Below are positions 35,663 to 43,529 of a stretch of 53,612 nucleotides of DNA, one piece after another; the first letter of the stretch is position 1; each line of letters starts with the position of its first letter. The DNA is from DATDCY01 sp031406795 [NCBI: Candidatus Rokuibacteriota bacterium]. GTDB lineage: Bacteria; JAUVQV01. The stretch is taken from assembly GCA_031406795.1 (NCBI GenBank), contig JANOHV010000023.1, positions 1 through 53,612 of the forward strand. Direction: 5' to 3'. Below the pieces are notes generated by a model, which saw only the letters and a program-made list of their open reading frames with translations, made no database searches and was not told the origin of the DNA. The position numbers were made by a program, and so were the translations under genes.

Positions 35663-35729
35663 AACGGCGGTCTGCGGCGTTGAACAATTCCCCCCGGAGT
35701 GCTACCGTCACATCAAGGAGGCTACGACC

Positions 35730-36260
35730 ATGAGCAATCCCATCACGATCACCGGCCGGCACGTCGAAATCACCGAAGCGCTCAGAGACCACGTGACCGA
35801 GCGGCTTGGTCATGCCTGCAAACTGCTCGACAAGATCACCTCCAGCCACGTCACCATCTCCGTGGAGAAGAACCGCCACCTCGTCGAGGTCGTCATCCAA
35901 TCGCACGGCGCCACGCTGCACGCCAAGGAGGAGACCCACGACATGTACTCCTCGATCGATCAGGTGGTCGACAAGATCGAGACGCAGGCCAAGCGGCTGA
36001 AGGACAAGATCAAGGACCACAAGCACCTGGCCGGAGCGACGGAAGCCGTCGCGGTCGAGGACGAGGTCGCTCCGCCGCCCGCGCAGGTTTTCGTCGCGGA
36101 AACCTTCGCGCCCAAGCCGCTGAGCGTCAACGAAGCCGTCGAGACGCTCCAGGCCGGCCCCGAGCACTTTCTGGTGTTTCACAACGCCAAGAACGGTCTG
36201 GTGAACGTTCTGTACAAACGGGGCGACGGCAGCTTCGGACTCGTCCAGCCCCCGGCCTAG
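35730..36260 (+). CDS. hpf: Ribosome hibernation promoting factor, long form
   Basis: HPF binds the 30S subunit and promotes ribosome dimers in stationary phase. The N-terminal HPF/RaiA domain (ITITGRHVEITEALRDHVTERL to about residue 100) is followed by a linker and a C-terminal dimerisation domain (EAVETLQAGPEHFLVFHNAKNG...VLYKRGDGSFGLVQP), which makes this the long form. AAGGAG lies 9 nt before the ATG at 35730. The frame is open upstream inside rpoN, but the ribosome-binding site and family start fix this choice. The 176-residue length is normal. Confidence 0.95.
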   Translation: MSNPITITGRHVEITEALRDHVTERLGHACKLLDKITSSHVTISVEKNRHLVEVVIQSHGATLHAKEETHDMYSSIDQVVDKIETQAKRLKDKIKDHKHLAGATEAVAVEDEVAPPPAQVFVAETFAPKPLSVNEAVETLQAGPEHFLVFHNAKNGLVNVLYKRGDGSFGLVQPPA

Positions 36261-36303
36261 GCAGCGCGACGAGAAGCGCGACCAGCGTCAGCGAGTAGTC
36301 GCC

Positions 36304-37320
36304 GTGGTGTCCCTCAGAAGAGTCAACGCCGCAGCACCCGGTCGCGTGCGCCCGGCTGACGCTGCGGCGGGGCGGATTTCCCCTGCCGCCTCGTATCTTA
36401 CGGTGCGAGAGCTGCTCGGCAACCCGCACCTCGGTCTCGAGTTGTTTTCGGGAAGTCAGGGGCTCGAGCGCCCCATCCGCTGCTCGAGCGTGCGCAAGCT
36501 CACGTTCCGGCCCGGGAGCGCCCCGCGCTTCGGCGGGAGCGATTGTCTGATGGCGGTCGGTCCCGCGGCGCTGGCGCGCCTGGACCGGCTGGCGGCGGGC
36601 GAGCGCCGACGGCTGCTGCGGTCGCTGACCGCCAGCGCCGTCGCCGGCCTGGTGCTCTCGCGCAGCCGCCCGGTACCCGAGGCGATCATCGCGCTCTCGC
36701 GCGAGTTGTCGCTGCCGCTGCTCCTGACGCGCGAATCGCTGGAGACCAGCCTCTCGCGCCTGGGTTTCTTTCTCCGCAACCGCCTCGGCGCCGAGGTCAC
36801 CGTCCACGGGGTGCTCGTGGAGATCTTCGGGGTCGGGGTCCTGATCCTCGGCCCGAGCGGCATCGGCAAGAGCGAGAGCGCGCTCGAACTGGTGACCCGC
36901 GGCCACCGTCTCATCGCGGACGATATGGTGATCGTCCACCGCGGGGAAAACCGCTCTCTGATGGGGAGCGGCTCCGGGCTGGCCCGCTATCACATGGAGA
37001 TCCGCGGCATCGGCATCATCGACGTCAAGGAGCTGTACGGCGTGGCCGCGGTGCTGGCCGCGGTCGAGATCGAGCTGGTCGTTCAGCTCGAGGAGTGGAA
37101 CAACGGCTCGGAGTACGACCGGCTCGGACTCGAGGAGCACTACCGCAAGATGCTGGAGATTCCGGTCACGGACTTGCGCGTGCCGGTCAGCCCGGGACGG
37201 AACATCGCCGTGATCCTCGAGGTCGCCGCGAGAAACCACCTGCTCAAGAAGCAGGGGTATCACACGGCGCGGGAATTGAACCGGCGCCTGCTCCAGCAGA
37301 CGGGAGGGGGCGCGCGATGA
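36304..37320 (+). CDS. hprK: HPr kinase/phosphorylase
   Basis: HprK phosphorylates and dephosphorylates Ser46 of HPr. The N-terminal domain covers residues 30-160. The kinase domain has Walker A GPSGIGKSESALEL near residues 183-196, and the downstream HPrK signature MEIRGIGIIDVKELYG near residues 235-252, followed by the capping region VPVSPGRNIAVILEVAARN. Two GTG codons (36304, 36307) are possible starts, and the first 30 residues are poorly conserved. HPr with Ser46 is encoded nearby (40613-40882), so enzyme and target are in one cluster. It overlaps rapZ as ATGA. Confidence 0.94.
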   Translation: MVSLRRVNAAAPGRVRPADAAAGRISPAASYLTVRELLGNPHLGLELFSGSQGLERPIRCSSVRKLTFRPGSAPRFGGSDCLMAVGPAALARLDRLAAGERRRLLRSLTASAVAGLVLSRSRPVPEAIIALSRELSLPLLLTRESLETSLSRLGFFLRNRLGAEVTVHGVLVEIFGVGVLILGPSGIGKSESALELVTRGHRLIADDMVIVHRGENRSLMGSGSGLARYHMEIRGIGIIDVKELYGVAAVLAAVEIELVVQLEEWNNGSEYDRLGLEEHYRKMLEIPVTDLRVPVSPGRNIAVILEVAARNHLLKKQGYHTARELNRRLLQQTGGGAR

Positions 37321-38273
37321 AGACGACGGCGCGAACGCCGGTGAGAAGCGTCAAGCCCCGCAAGGGCGCCGCCGGTGCGCCGAACACCGAATTTCTCGTG
37401 ATCACCGGACTCTCCGGCTCCGGCCGGAGCTCCGCCGTCAAGGCGCTCGAAGACCTGGGAGCCTACTGCGTCGACAATCTGCCGACCGAGCTGCTGCCGC
37501 AGATGCTCGAGTTGACCCACCGCAGCACGCTCGATTTGGATCTCGTCGTCCTCGGCATGGATATCCGCGAGCGCGACTTCGTGCGGAAGTTCCCCCGGGT
37601 CTACCGTGCCGCGCGCGCGCGGGGTATCCGGATCAGACTGCTCTTTCTCGAGGCCACCGAGAACGTGCTCGTCCGCCGCTTCAGCGAAACCCGGCGCGTG
37701 CACCCGCTCGGCGGCGGGCTGCCGCTCGTGGAGGCCATCCGCCAGGAGCGCCGCGAACTCGCGCCGCTGCGCGACCTGGCGGACCAGGTCGTGGACACCT
37801 CGCTGCTGCGCGTCCGTGACTTGCGCGAGCGCATGGTCGCCATCGCCCGGGAGGTGCGCGCCGGACGCAACCTGATCGTGACCATCATCTCCTTCGGCTA
37901 CAAGTACGGCATCCCGGCGGAAGCCGACCTGGTCTTCGACGTGCGCTTCATCCGCAACCCCTTCTTCGAAGTCGGGCTCAAACAGCTCAGCGGCCTGGAC
38001 GACCCGGTGCGCGATTTCGTGCTCGGTCGTCCTGAAACCACGGCTTTCCTGCAGCGATTCCTGCCGTTCCTGTCCTTCCTGTTGCCGCTCTACCGCGCCG
38101 ACGGCCGGGCCTACCTGACCATCGCGATCGGCTGCACCGGCGGGAGGCATCGCTCACCGGTGATCGCCCGCGCGGCGGCTGCGGCGCTCACCGGCCCGGA
38201 GCTGCGGGTGACCATGCGCAACCGCGACCTTCGGTGCGACGGGGGCGGGCCCGGGGACGGGGGCGAACCGTGA
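37317..38273 (+). CDS. rapZ: RNase adapter protein / nucleotide-binding protein RapZ (YvcJ)
   Basis: RapZ is an ATP/GTP-binding protein, in E. coli an adapter that brings RNase E to GlmZ. Walker A here is ITGLSGSGRSSAVKALEDLG near residues 29-48, with Arg in place of the usual Lys, as is common in the family. The rest shows YCVDNLP, DIRERDF, FLEATENVLVRRFSETRRVHPL and the C-terminal CTGGRHRSPVIA. At 318 residues it is slightly longer than usual because of a basic N-terminus and a Gly-rich tail. The ATG overlaps hprK. Confidence 0.95.
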   Translation: MKTTARTPVRSVKPRKGAAGAPNTEFLVITGLSGSGRSSAVKALEDLGAYCVDNLPTELLPQMLELTHRSTLDLDLVVLGMDIRERDFVRKFPRVYRAARARGIRIRLLFLEATENVLVRRFSETRRVHPLGGGLPLVEAIRQERRELAPLRDLADQVVDTSLLRVRDLRERMVAIAREVRAGRNLIVTIISFGYKYGIPAEADLVFDVRFIRNPFFEVGLKQLSGLDDPVRDFVLGRPETTAFLQRFLPFLSFLLPLYRADGRAYLTIAIGCTGGRHRSPVIARAAAAALTGPELRVTMRNRDLRCDGGGPGDGGEP

Positions 38274-38701
38274 TCGGCATGGTGCTTGCCACGCACGGCG
38301 ATCTCGGGCAGGCGCTGATCGGCGCCATGGAGATGATCGTCGGCGCGCAGCCGCAGGTCGCGGCATTGTCGCTCCAGATCGCCGACCGTCTCGAGGATGC
38401 CACCGCCCGCCTCCAGGAAGCGCTCGACGGGACCGACGAAGGCGATGGCGTCCTGGTGCTGACCGACATGCTCGGCGGGACCCCGTCGAACCTGTGTCTC
38501 GCGCTCATCGGCGGACCGCGCCCGGTCGAGGTGGTTTCGGGGGTGAACCTGCCGATGCTGCTCAAGGCCGTGCAGGTGCGGCGCGCGTCCGACCTGCGCG
38601 AGACGGCCGCCAACGTCAAGAGAGTCGGCCGCAATGCCATCCTCGTCGCCAGCGAAGTGCTCGCCGGCCCCGACCCGGCGGCCGGAGGTTCCCGGGCATG
38701 A
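38270..38701 (+). CDS. PTS mannose-family EIIA component
   Basis: A 143-residue soluble EIIA of the mannose/fructose/sorbose PTS family. The phosphorylated His is His9 in MVLATHGDLGQALIGAMEMI. VLVLTDMLGGTPSNL, the family's second signature, is at about residues 61-75. The start is GTG 38270, overlapping rapZ as GTGA. Many delta-proteobacteria have only this EIIA with HPr as a regulatory system, but here the other components follow. The sugar is not predictable. Confidence 0.93.
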   Translation: MIGMVLATHGDLGQALIGAMEMIVGAQPQVAALSLQIADRLEDATARLQEALDGTDEGDGVLVLTDMLGGTPSNLCLALIGGPRPVEVVSGVNLPMLLKAVQVRRASDLRETAANVKRVGRNAILVASEVLAGPDPAAGGSRA

Positions 38702-39180
38702 TCGCCCTCGCCCGCGTGGACGAGCGCCTGCTGCACGGCCAGGTCTCCGTCGGCTGGGTGCCGCACCTGCACGCCACCGTTGTCGTCGTCGCCAACGATC
38801 GCGTCGCCGCCAACCCCTTGTTGTCCGGCATTTGTCAGTCCTGCTCCGCCGGCGTGCGCGTTGAAGTCGTACCGGTTGCGGAGGCCGCCCGCCGGGGCGC
38901 GGGAACCGAGTGGGCTCACGATACGGTGATCGTGCTTTTCGAAAGCCTCCAGGATGCCCGTCGGGCGATGGACGCCGGCCTCGTGGTTTCGCGGTTGAAC
39001 CTCGGGGGCCTGCGGCACAACCAGGGCTGTCTGTGCATCTGCGACGGGGTGACCCTGGACCGCGAGGATTGCACCATCCTGCGCGACATCGTCAGCCGGG
39101 GGGTGGAAGTTGACGTGCGCCTGATGCCGCGGGATCGCTCCTGCGCGCTGCCCGCGCAGTTGCAGCAGGGGGACGGGTGA
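38698..39180 (+). CDS. PTS mannose-family EIIB component
   Basis: A 160-residue EIIB of the mannose PTS family. The phosphorylated His is His13 in ARVDERLLHGQVSVGWVPHL, which is the conserved signature. The rest of the domain contains VVVVANDRVAANPL and LNLGGLRHNQGC. The ATG overlaps EIIA as ATGA and the stop overlaps EIIC as GTGA. An intact active site suggests a functional transporter. Confidence 0.93.
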   Translation: MIALARVDERLLHGQVSVGWVPHLHATVVVVANDRVAANPLLSGICQSCSAGVRVEVVPVAEAARRGAGTEWAHDTVIVLFESLQDARRAMDAGLVVSRLNLGGLRHNQGCLCICDGVTLDREDCTILRDIVSRGVEVDVRLMPRDRSCALPAQLQQGDG

Positions 39181-39860
39181 ACGCGGCCGGCACCGCCCTG
39201 ATCATCGGCGCGCTCGGGCTCGATCAGACGGCTCTGGCCCAGGTGCTCTTTTCGCAGCCGCTGGTCGGCGGCGTCATCCTGGGCTGGAGCGCCGGCGAAC
39301 CCGCCTCCGGCCTGCTCGCGGGGGCCTTCTTCCAGTTTCTCTGCCTGACCGACCTGCCGGTTGGGGCAAGCATTCCCCCGGACACGGCGCTGGCCGGTCT
39401 GATCGGCGTCGCGACGTTCATCGCACTCGGCCACCCGCCCGGCTGGGGAGATCAAGCGCTCCTCGGGTTGCTGGCGACCGGGTTTCTGCCGTTGGCGGTC
39501 CTGGGCAGGCTGTTCGACGTGCGGGTGCGACGGGCCAATCGGCTCTGGACGCATCTTACGGAACGACTGCTGGAACAGGGGAGGTATCGCCTGGCCCAGG
39601 TGGCGGTGAACGGGGGACTGCTCTTCTTCTTCCTGCGGGCGTTCATCGTTGCCCTGGTTGTGCTCAGCGCGGTCGCGCTCTGGGATGGGGCCGGTCTGGG
39701 GCGGGCTACGGCGGCCGCTCCGGTTTTCGAGCTCTTCGCACGGTGCGTCCCGTTGATCGGGCTGGCGGCACTGCTGTCGCAGCGCCGTCGTCCCGACTGG
39801 CCCCTGTCGCTGGCGGCGGGTATCGCCGCCGGTGTTCTCTTCACGCGATCGGCGGTTTGA
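39177..39860 (+). CDS. PTS mannose-family EIIC membrane component
   Basis: A 227-residue membrane protein, EIIC of the mannose family, with about six hydrophobic segments. It shares the family pattern GALGLDQTALAQVLFSQPLVGGVILGW near the N-terminus (key parts SQPLV and G-W) and FFQFLCLTDLPVG. It forms the sugar channel with EIID. The start is GTG 39177. EIID follows after 6 bp. The length is slightly shorter than typical EIIC proteins (about 250 residues). Confidence 0.85.
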   Translation: MNAAGTALIIGALGLDQTALAQVLFSQPLVGGVILGWSAGEPASGLLAGAFFQFLCLTDLPVGASIPPDTALAGLIGVATFIALGHPPGWGDQALLGLLATGFLPLAVLGRLFDVRVRRANRLWTHLTERLLEQGRYRLAQVAVNGGLLFFFLRAFIVALVVLSAVALWDGAGLGRATAAAPVFELFARCVPLIGLAALLSQRRRPDWPLSLAAGIAAGVLFTRSAV

Positions 39861-39866
39861 CGCATC

Positions 39867-40616
39867 GTGGCGGGGAGTCTCGGCAGAAGCATCTTTTTCC
39901 GCAGTCTGCTCGTGCAGTCGTCGTGGAATTTCGCCGGGCTGCAGAACCTCGGGTTTTTCCTGATGACCTGGCCGGCGCTCGCGGACCGACGCCTCTCCGC
40001 GCCGGAGTTGCGCCGCGCCGGTGTGCGGAACCTGAGGAACTTCAACACGCACCCGTACTTCGCGGGCCTCGTCGCGGCTGCAGTGATCCGGCAGGAGCAG
40101 AGCGGCGCGAGCGAAGAAGCGGTCGAAGGGCTCAAGCACTCGCTGATGTGCGCCCTCGGGGCCATCGGCGATGAGTTTTTCTGGGCCACGCTGCGTCCGT
40201 TCGCCGCCCTGGTCGCGCTGCCGGCCGCGCTCGCGGGGGTGGTCTGGGCGCCGCTGGTGCTGCTTGCGGTCTATAATGTGCCGCATCTCGGCATCCGGGT
40301 GCTGGGAATCCGCGCCGGCCTGAGAGGGGCGGGCACCGTCGTCGGGCTGCTCCAGCGGCAGCCGTTGTCACGCGCGCTGCCGGCGCTGGGCGTCGCCACC
40401 ACGGTCCTGTGCGGGTTTCTGCTGGGGGCCTCGAGCCTCGACGGCACCTGGGGCGTGCTGCCCGGGCACGGGTTGGTCTCGGTCGGCGCGGCGGTCGCCC
40501 TCTTCCTGCTGCTGCTGGGCGTGCAGGGCCGGGGACTCCCCCCGGGGCGGTTGCTGGCCGGTCTTTCCGCGCTGGCAGCGCTGGCCGGGGTGGTGCGGGT
40601 GGTGAGCGCGCCATGA
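39867..40616 (+). CDS. PTS mannose-family EIID membrane component
   Basis: A 249-residue EIID. The start SIFFRSLLVQSSWNFAGLQNLGF and the NTHPYFAGLVAAAVIRQEQ stretch are typical of this component, followed by DEFFWATLRPFAAL and several hydrophobic segments. The start is GTG 39867. The stop overlaps the HPr ATG as ATGA. With EIIA, B and C this gives a complete transporter unit, which is not universal among delta-proteobacteria. Confidence 0.9.
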   Translation: MAGSLGRSIFFRSLLVQSSWNFAGLQNLGFFLMTWPALADRRLSAPELRRAGVRNLRNFNTHPYFAGLVAAAVIRQEQSGASEEAVEGLKHSLMCALGAIGDEFFWATLRPFAALVALPAALAGVVWAPLVLLAVYNVPHLGIRVLGIRAGLRGAGTVVGLLQRQPLSRALPALGVATTVLCGFLLGASSLDGTWGVLPGHGLVSVGAAVALFLLLLGVQGRGLPPGRLLAGLSALAALAGVVRVVSAP

Positions 40617-40882
40617 TCCGCAAGGAGTTGCCGATCGTGAACAAACTCGGGCTGCACGCGCGCGCGGCCAGCCACCTGGTGAAGACGGCGTGCGACTTCA
40701 AGTCGCACATCACCGTCGAGAAGGGCGGCGCCAGCGCCAACGCCAAGAGCATCATGGGGCTGATGCTGCTGGCGGCCGCGAAGGGTCATAAGGTCACGGT
40801 GAGCGCCGACGGCGAGGATGAAACCGCCGCGCTGGCGGCCATCGAGGCGCTGATCTTCAACCGCTTCCACGAGGAGCAGTAG
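40613..40882 (+). CDS. ptsH: Phosphocarrier protein HPr
   Basis: HPr, 89 residues, carries phosphate from EI to EIIA on His15 (NKLGLHARAASHLVKTA). Ser46 is present in SANAKSIMGLMLLAA at exactly the position phosphorylated by HPr kinase, whose gene is 3.3 kb upstream. The ATG at 40613 overlaps EIID, and EI follows after 3 bp. This arrangement supports control of the relay by Ser46 phosphorylation. Confidence 0.97.
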   Translation: MIRKELPIVNKLGLHARAASHLVKTACDFKSHITVEKGGASANAKSIMGLMLLAAAKGHKVTVSADGEDETAALAAIEALIFNRFHEEQ

Positions 40883-40885
40883 ACG

Positions 40886-42667
40886 ATGGCGCATCAGCGA
40901 GTCAGCATCGTCGGCATCGGCGTCTCGCCCGGCATCGCCATCGGCCCGGCTTTCGTGCTGGAGAAGACCGATTACACAGCCCATCGCTGGGAAATTCCGC
41001 CGGGGAACGTCGCGAGCGAGGTGCGCCGTTTCCGGGCCGCCGTGGCTGCGGCGGTCACCCAGCTGCGAAAGTTCAAGCGCCGGCTCGCCCGGGATCTCGG
41101 CCCGCAGCACGTGTATATCCTCGACGCACACCTGCTGATGCTCAAGGACCGCATGCTGCTCGACGGCGTTGCGAAGATCATCCGCAGCGAGCGCGTGAAC
41201 GCCGAGTGGGCCCTCCAGCAGGTGATCGCGCGCTTCCGCGAGGCCTTCGAGTCGATCGAGGACGCCTATCTGCGCGAGAAGGCGGGGGACATGGAGGACA
41301 TCGGCCAGCGTGTGCTGCACAACCTGGTCGGCGCCACCCACGAGCAGGTCACGCAGATCCCGGAGGGCGTTATTGTCCTCGCCCGCGATCTCTCCCCGTC
41401 GGACACCGCCCAGATGCGCAAGGAGTGGGTGCTCGGCTTCGCCATCGACATGGGCGGGAAGACCTCGCACACCGCGATCGTGGCCCGTTCGCTCGAGATC
41501 CCGGCGATCGTCGGCCTCGAGGACATCACCAGCCGGGTCGCCAATGGTGACCCGCTGATCATCGACGGCAACACCGGCCAGGTCCACGTTCACCCGGATG
41601 AGGAGACCGTCCGGCACTACGAGACGCTGCGCCGCCGGTACCACCGCTACGACGTCGAACTGCACAAGCTGCGCGAGCTGCCCTCCGAGACGCTCGACGG
41701 GTACCGCGTCGGGCTCGAGGCGAACATCGAACTGCCGGAGGAGATCCCGTCGGTGCTCGAGCACGGCGCCGCCGGGATCGGTCTGTACCGCACGGAGTTC
41801 CTCTACTTCAACCGGAGCGACATGCCGACCGAGGAGGAGCACTACGGGCTCTACCGGCGCCTGATCGAGTCGATCCACCCGCGTCCGGCGACCATCCGCA
41901 CCTTCGATCTGGGCGGCGACAAGTTCATCTCGCAGGTCCCCCTGGCCAAGGAGATGAACCCCGCCCTCGGTCTGCGCGCGATCCGCTTCTGCCTGCGCGA
42001 GGTCACTGCCTTCAAGACGCAGCTCGCGGGCATCCTGCGGGCGAGCGCCCACGGGAAGCTGCGGGTCATGTTCCCGATGGTCTCCGAGCTGACCGAGCTG
42101 CTCCAGGCGAAGGAGCTCCTCGGCGAGGTGGCGCGCGAGCTGGACCAGCGCGGGGAACCCTACGACCGGGCCCTGCAGGTCGGCGTGATGATCGAGACGC
42201 CGTCCGCGGCGATCATCGCGGACATCCTGGCGCGCGAGTCGGACTTCTTCTCGATCGGCACCAACGACCTGATCCAGTACGCGCTCGCCATCGACCGGGT
42301 GAACGAGCACGTGGCCTATCTCTACCGGCCCCTGCACCCGGCGGTGCTGCGGATCATCCGGGAGACGGTGCGCGCGGCGCACACGCAGGGTATCCCGGTG
42401 GCGATGTGCGGCGAGATGGCCGGAGAGCCGATCCACACCCAGTTGCTCATCGGCATGGGCATCGACTCCCTGAGCATGAACGCCGTCTCGTTGCCCCGCG
42501 TCAAGAAGATCGTTCGAGCGACTCGGCTGGCCGATGCACTGCAGCTCGCCGCCGCGACCGCTCAGTTCAACACGGCCTGGGAGGTCGAGGAGTACGTCAA
42601 GGGCGAGATGACGCGGCGCTTCCCCGACGACATCACCGACGACGGGAGACAAATCTGCCTCATCTGA
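40886..42667 (+). CDS. ptsI: PTS enzyme I (phosphoenolpyruvate-protein phosphotransferase)
   Basis: EI, 593 residues, takes phosphate from PEP. The active His is His195 in GGKTSHTAIVARS. The PEP-binding barrel has GIGLYRTEFLYF near residue 295 and FSIGTNDLIQYALA, and the C-terminal catalytic Cys lies in AMCGEMAGEP. All three domains (HPr-binding, phosphohistidine, PEP-binding) appear complete. The ATG is 3 bp after HPr. Its TGA overlaps a possible CTG start of the next gene. Confidence 0.97.
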   Translation: MAHQRVSIVGIGVSPGIAIGPAFVLEKTDYTAHRWEIPPGNVASEVRRFRAAVAAAVTQLRKFKRRLARDLGPQHVYILDAHLLMLKDRMLLDGVAKIIRSERVNAEWALQQVIARFREAFESIEDAYLREKAGDMEDIGQRVLHNLVGATHEQVTQIPEGVIVLARDLSPSDTAQMRKEWVLGFAIDMGGKTSHTAIVARSLEIPAIVGLEDITSRVANGDPLIIDGNTGQVHVHPDEETVRHYETLRRRYHRYDVELHKLRELPSETLDGYRVGLEANIELPEEIPSVLEHGAAGIGLYRTEFLYFNRSDMPTEEEHYGLYRRLIESIHPRPATIRTFDLGGDKFISQVPLAKEMNPALGLRAIRFCLREVTAFKTQLAGILRASAHGKLRVMFPMVSELTELLQAKELLGEVARELDQRGEPYDRALQVGVMIETPSAAIIADILARESDFFSIGTNDLIQYALAIDRVNEHVAYLYRPLHPAVLRIIRETVRAAHTQGIPVAMCGEMAGEPIHTQLLIGMGIDSLSMNAVSLPRVKKIVRATRLADALQLAAATAQFNTAWEVEEYVKGEMTRRFPDDITDDGRQICLI

Positions 42668-43506
42668 AGCGAGGAATCCCGATTCTGCTGTTTCTGGCGA
42701 CGGTGGTCACGACGCTTGGGGCTGGGAGCATGATGACCGGCGCCGACCCGATCGCCAATCCCGCCGCGCTGCTCGAGGGGATCCCGTTCTCTTCGGCGCT
42801 GCTGCTGATACTGCTGGCCCACGAGTTTTCCCACTACATCACCTCGCACCGGCACGGCGTCCGCGCCAGCCTGCCGATGTTCATCCCGGGGCCGCCGCTC
42901 GCCGGCACGTTCGGCGCGATTATCCGCATCGAGTCGCCGATTCCCGATCGTCGCTCGCTGCTGGAGATCGGCGTCTCGGGGCCTCTCGCCGGCTTCCTCG
43001 TCGCGCTGCCGCTCGCCGTCGCCGGCCTGCGGCTCTCGCACGTTTCCGTGCAGGCCGCGGCGGCGGCGGGCCAACCTGGCGCCGGCCTGGGCATCGGGCT
43101 GGGGGATTCGCTGCTGTTCTCGCTGCTGGAACGGCTGGTGGTCGGGCCGTTGCCCCCCGACGCCTCCCTGGTGCTGCACCCGGTGGCATTCGCGGCGTGG
43201 ATCGGCTTCCTGGTCACCGCGATCAACCTGCTGCCAATCGGCCAGCTCGATGGCGGGCACATTCTGTACGCGTTGGCGGGGTCCCGTCAGGAGGGGATCT
43301 CGCGGGGGATTCTGCTCGTCCTGGCGCCGCTCGGGTTTCTGTGGTGGGGCTGGTTTCTCTGGGGCGGTCTGCTGCTGCTGCTCGGCCCGCGTCACCCGCC
43401 GGTGCTCGAGGAAGGGTCGATCCTGGGATTGCGCGAGCGCGTGCTGGGGGCTATCGGCGGCGTCCTGCTGGTGCTGACGCTGGCGCCGGCGCCGTTTACC
43501 GCATAG
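42664..43506 (+). CDS. Site-2 protease-like (M50) membrane metalloprotease
   Basis: A membrane protein of about 280 residues with the zinc motif LAHEFSHYITSHRHG (HExxH) near residue 57 and the second M50 motif INLLPIGQLDGGHILYAL (N-x-x-P..LDG) near residue 195. There are six or more hydrophobic segments. No ATG or GTG lies before the first membrane segment. The CTG at 42664 overlaps the ptsI stop as CTGA, the same overlap seen elsewhere with ATG, GTG and TTG, so I place the start there (MKRGIPILLFLATVV). This is inference. Members cleave membrane or regulatory proteins, and the substrate is unknown. Confidence 0.82.
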   Translation: MKRGIPILLFLATVVTTLGAGSMMTGADPIANPAALLEGIPFSSALLLILLAHEFSHYITSHRHGVRASLPMFIPGPPLAGTFGAIIRIESPIPDRRSLLEIGVSGPLAGFLVALPLAVAGLRLSHVSVQAAAAAGQPGAGLGIGLGDSLLFSLLERLVVGPLPPDASLVLHPVAFAAWIGFLVTAINLLPIGQLDGGHILYALAGSRQEGISRGILLVLAPLGFLWWGWFLWGGLLLLLGPRHPPVLEEGSILGLRERVLGAIGGVLLVLTLAPAPFTA

Positions 43507-43529
43507 CGGCGCGCGGCGCGCTTCGCCGG

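Noticed and set aside
43507-43529. Terminator between the convergent M50 and pilQ genes
   Set aside because: The 23 bp are GC-rich and partly self-complementary but there is no T-run on either strand.
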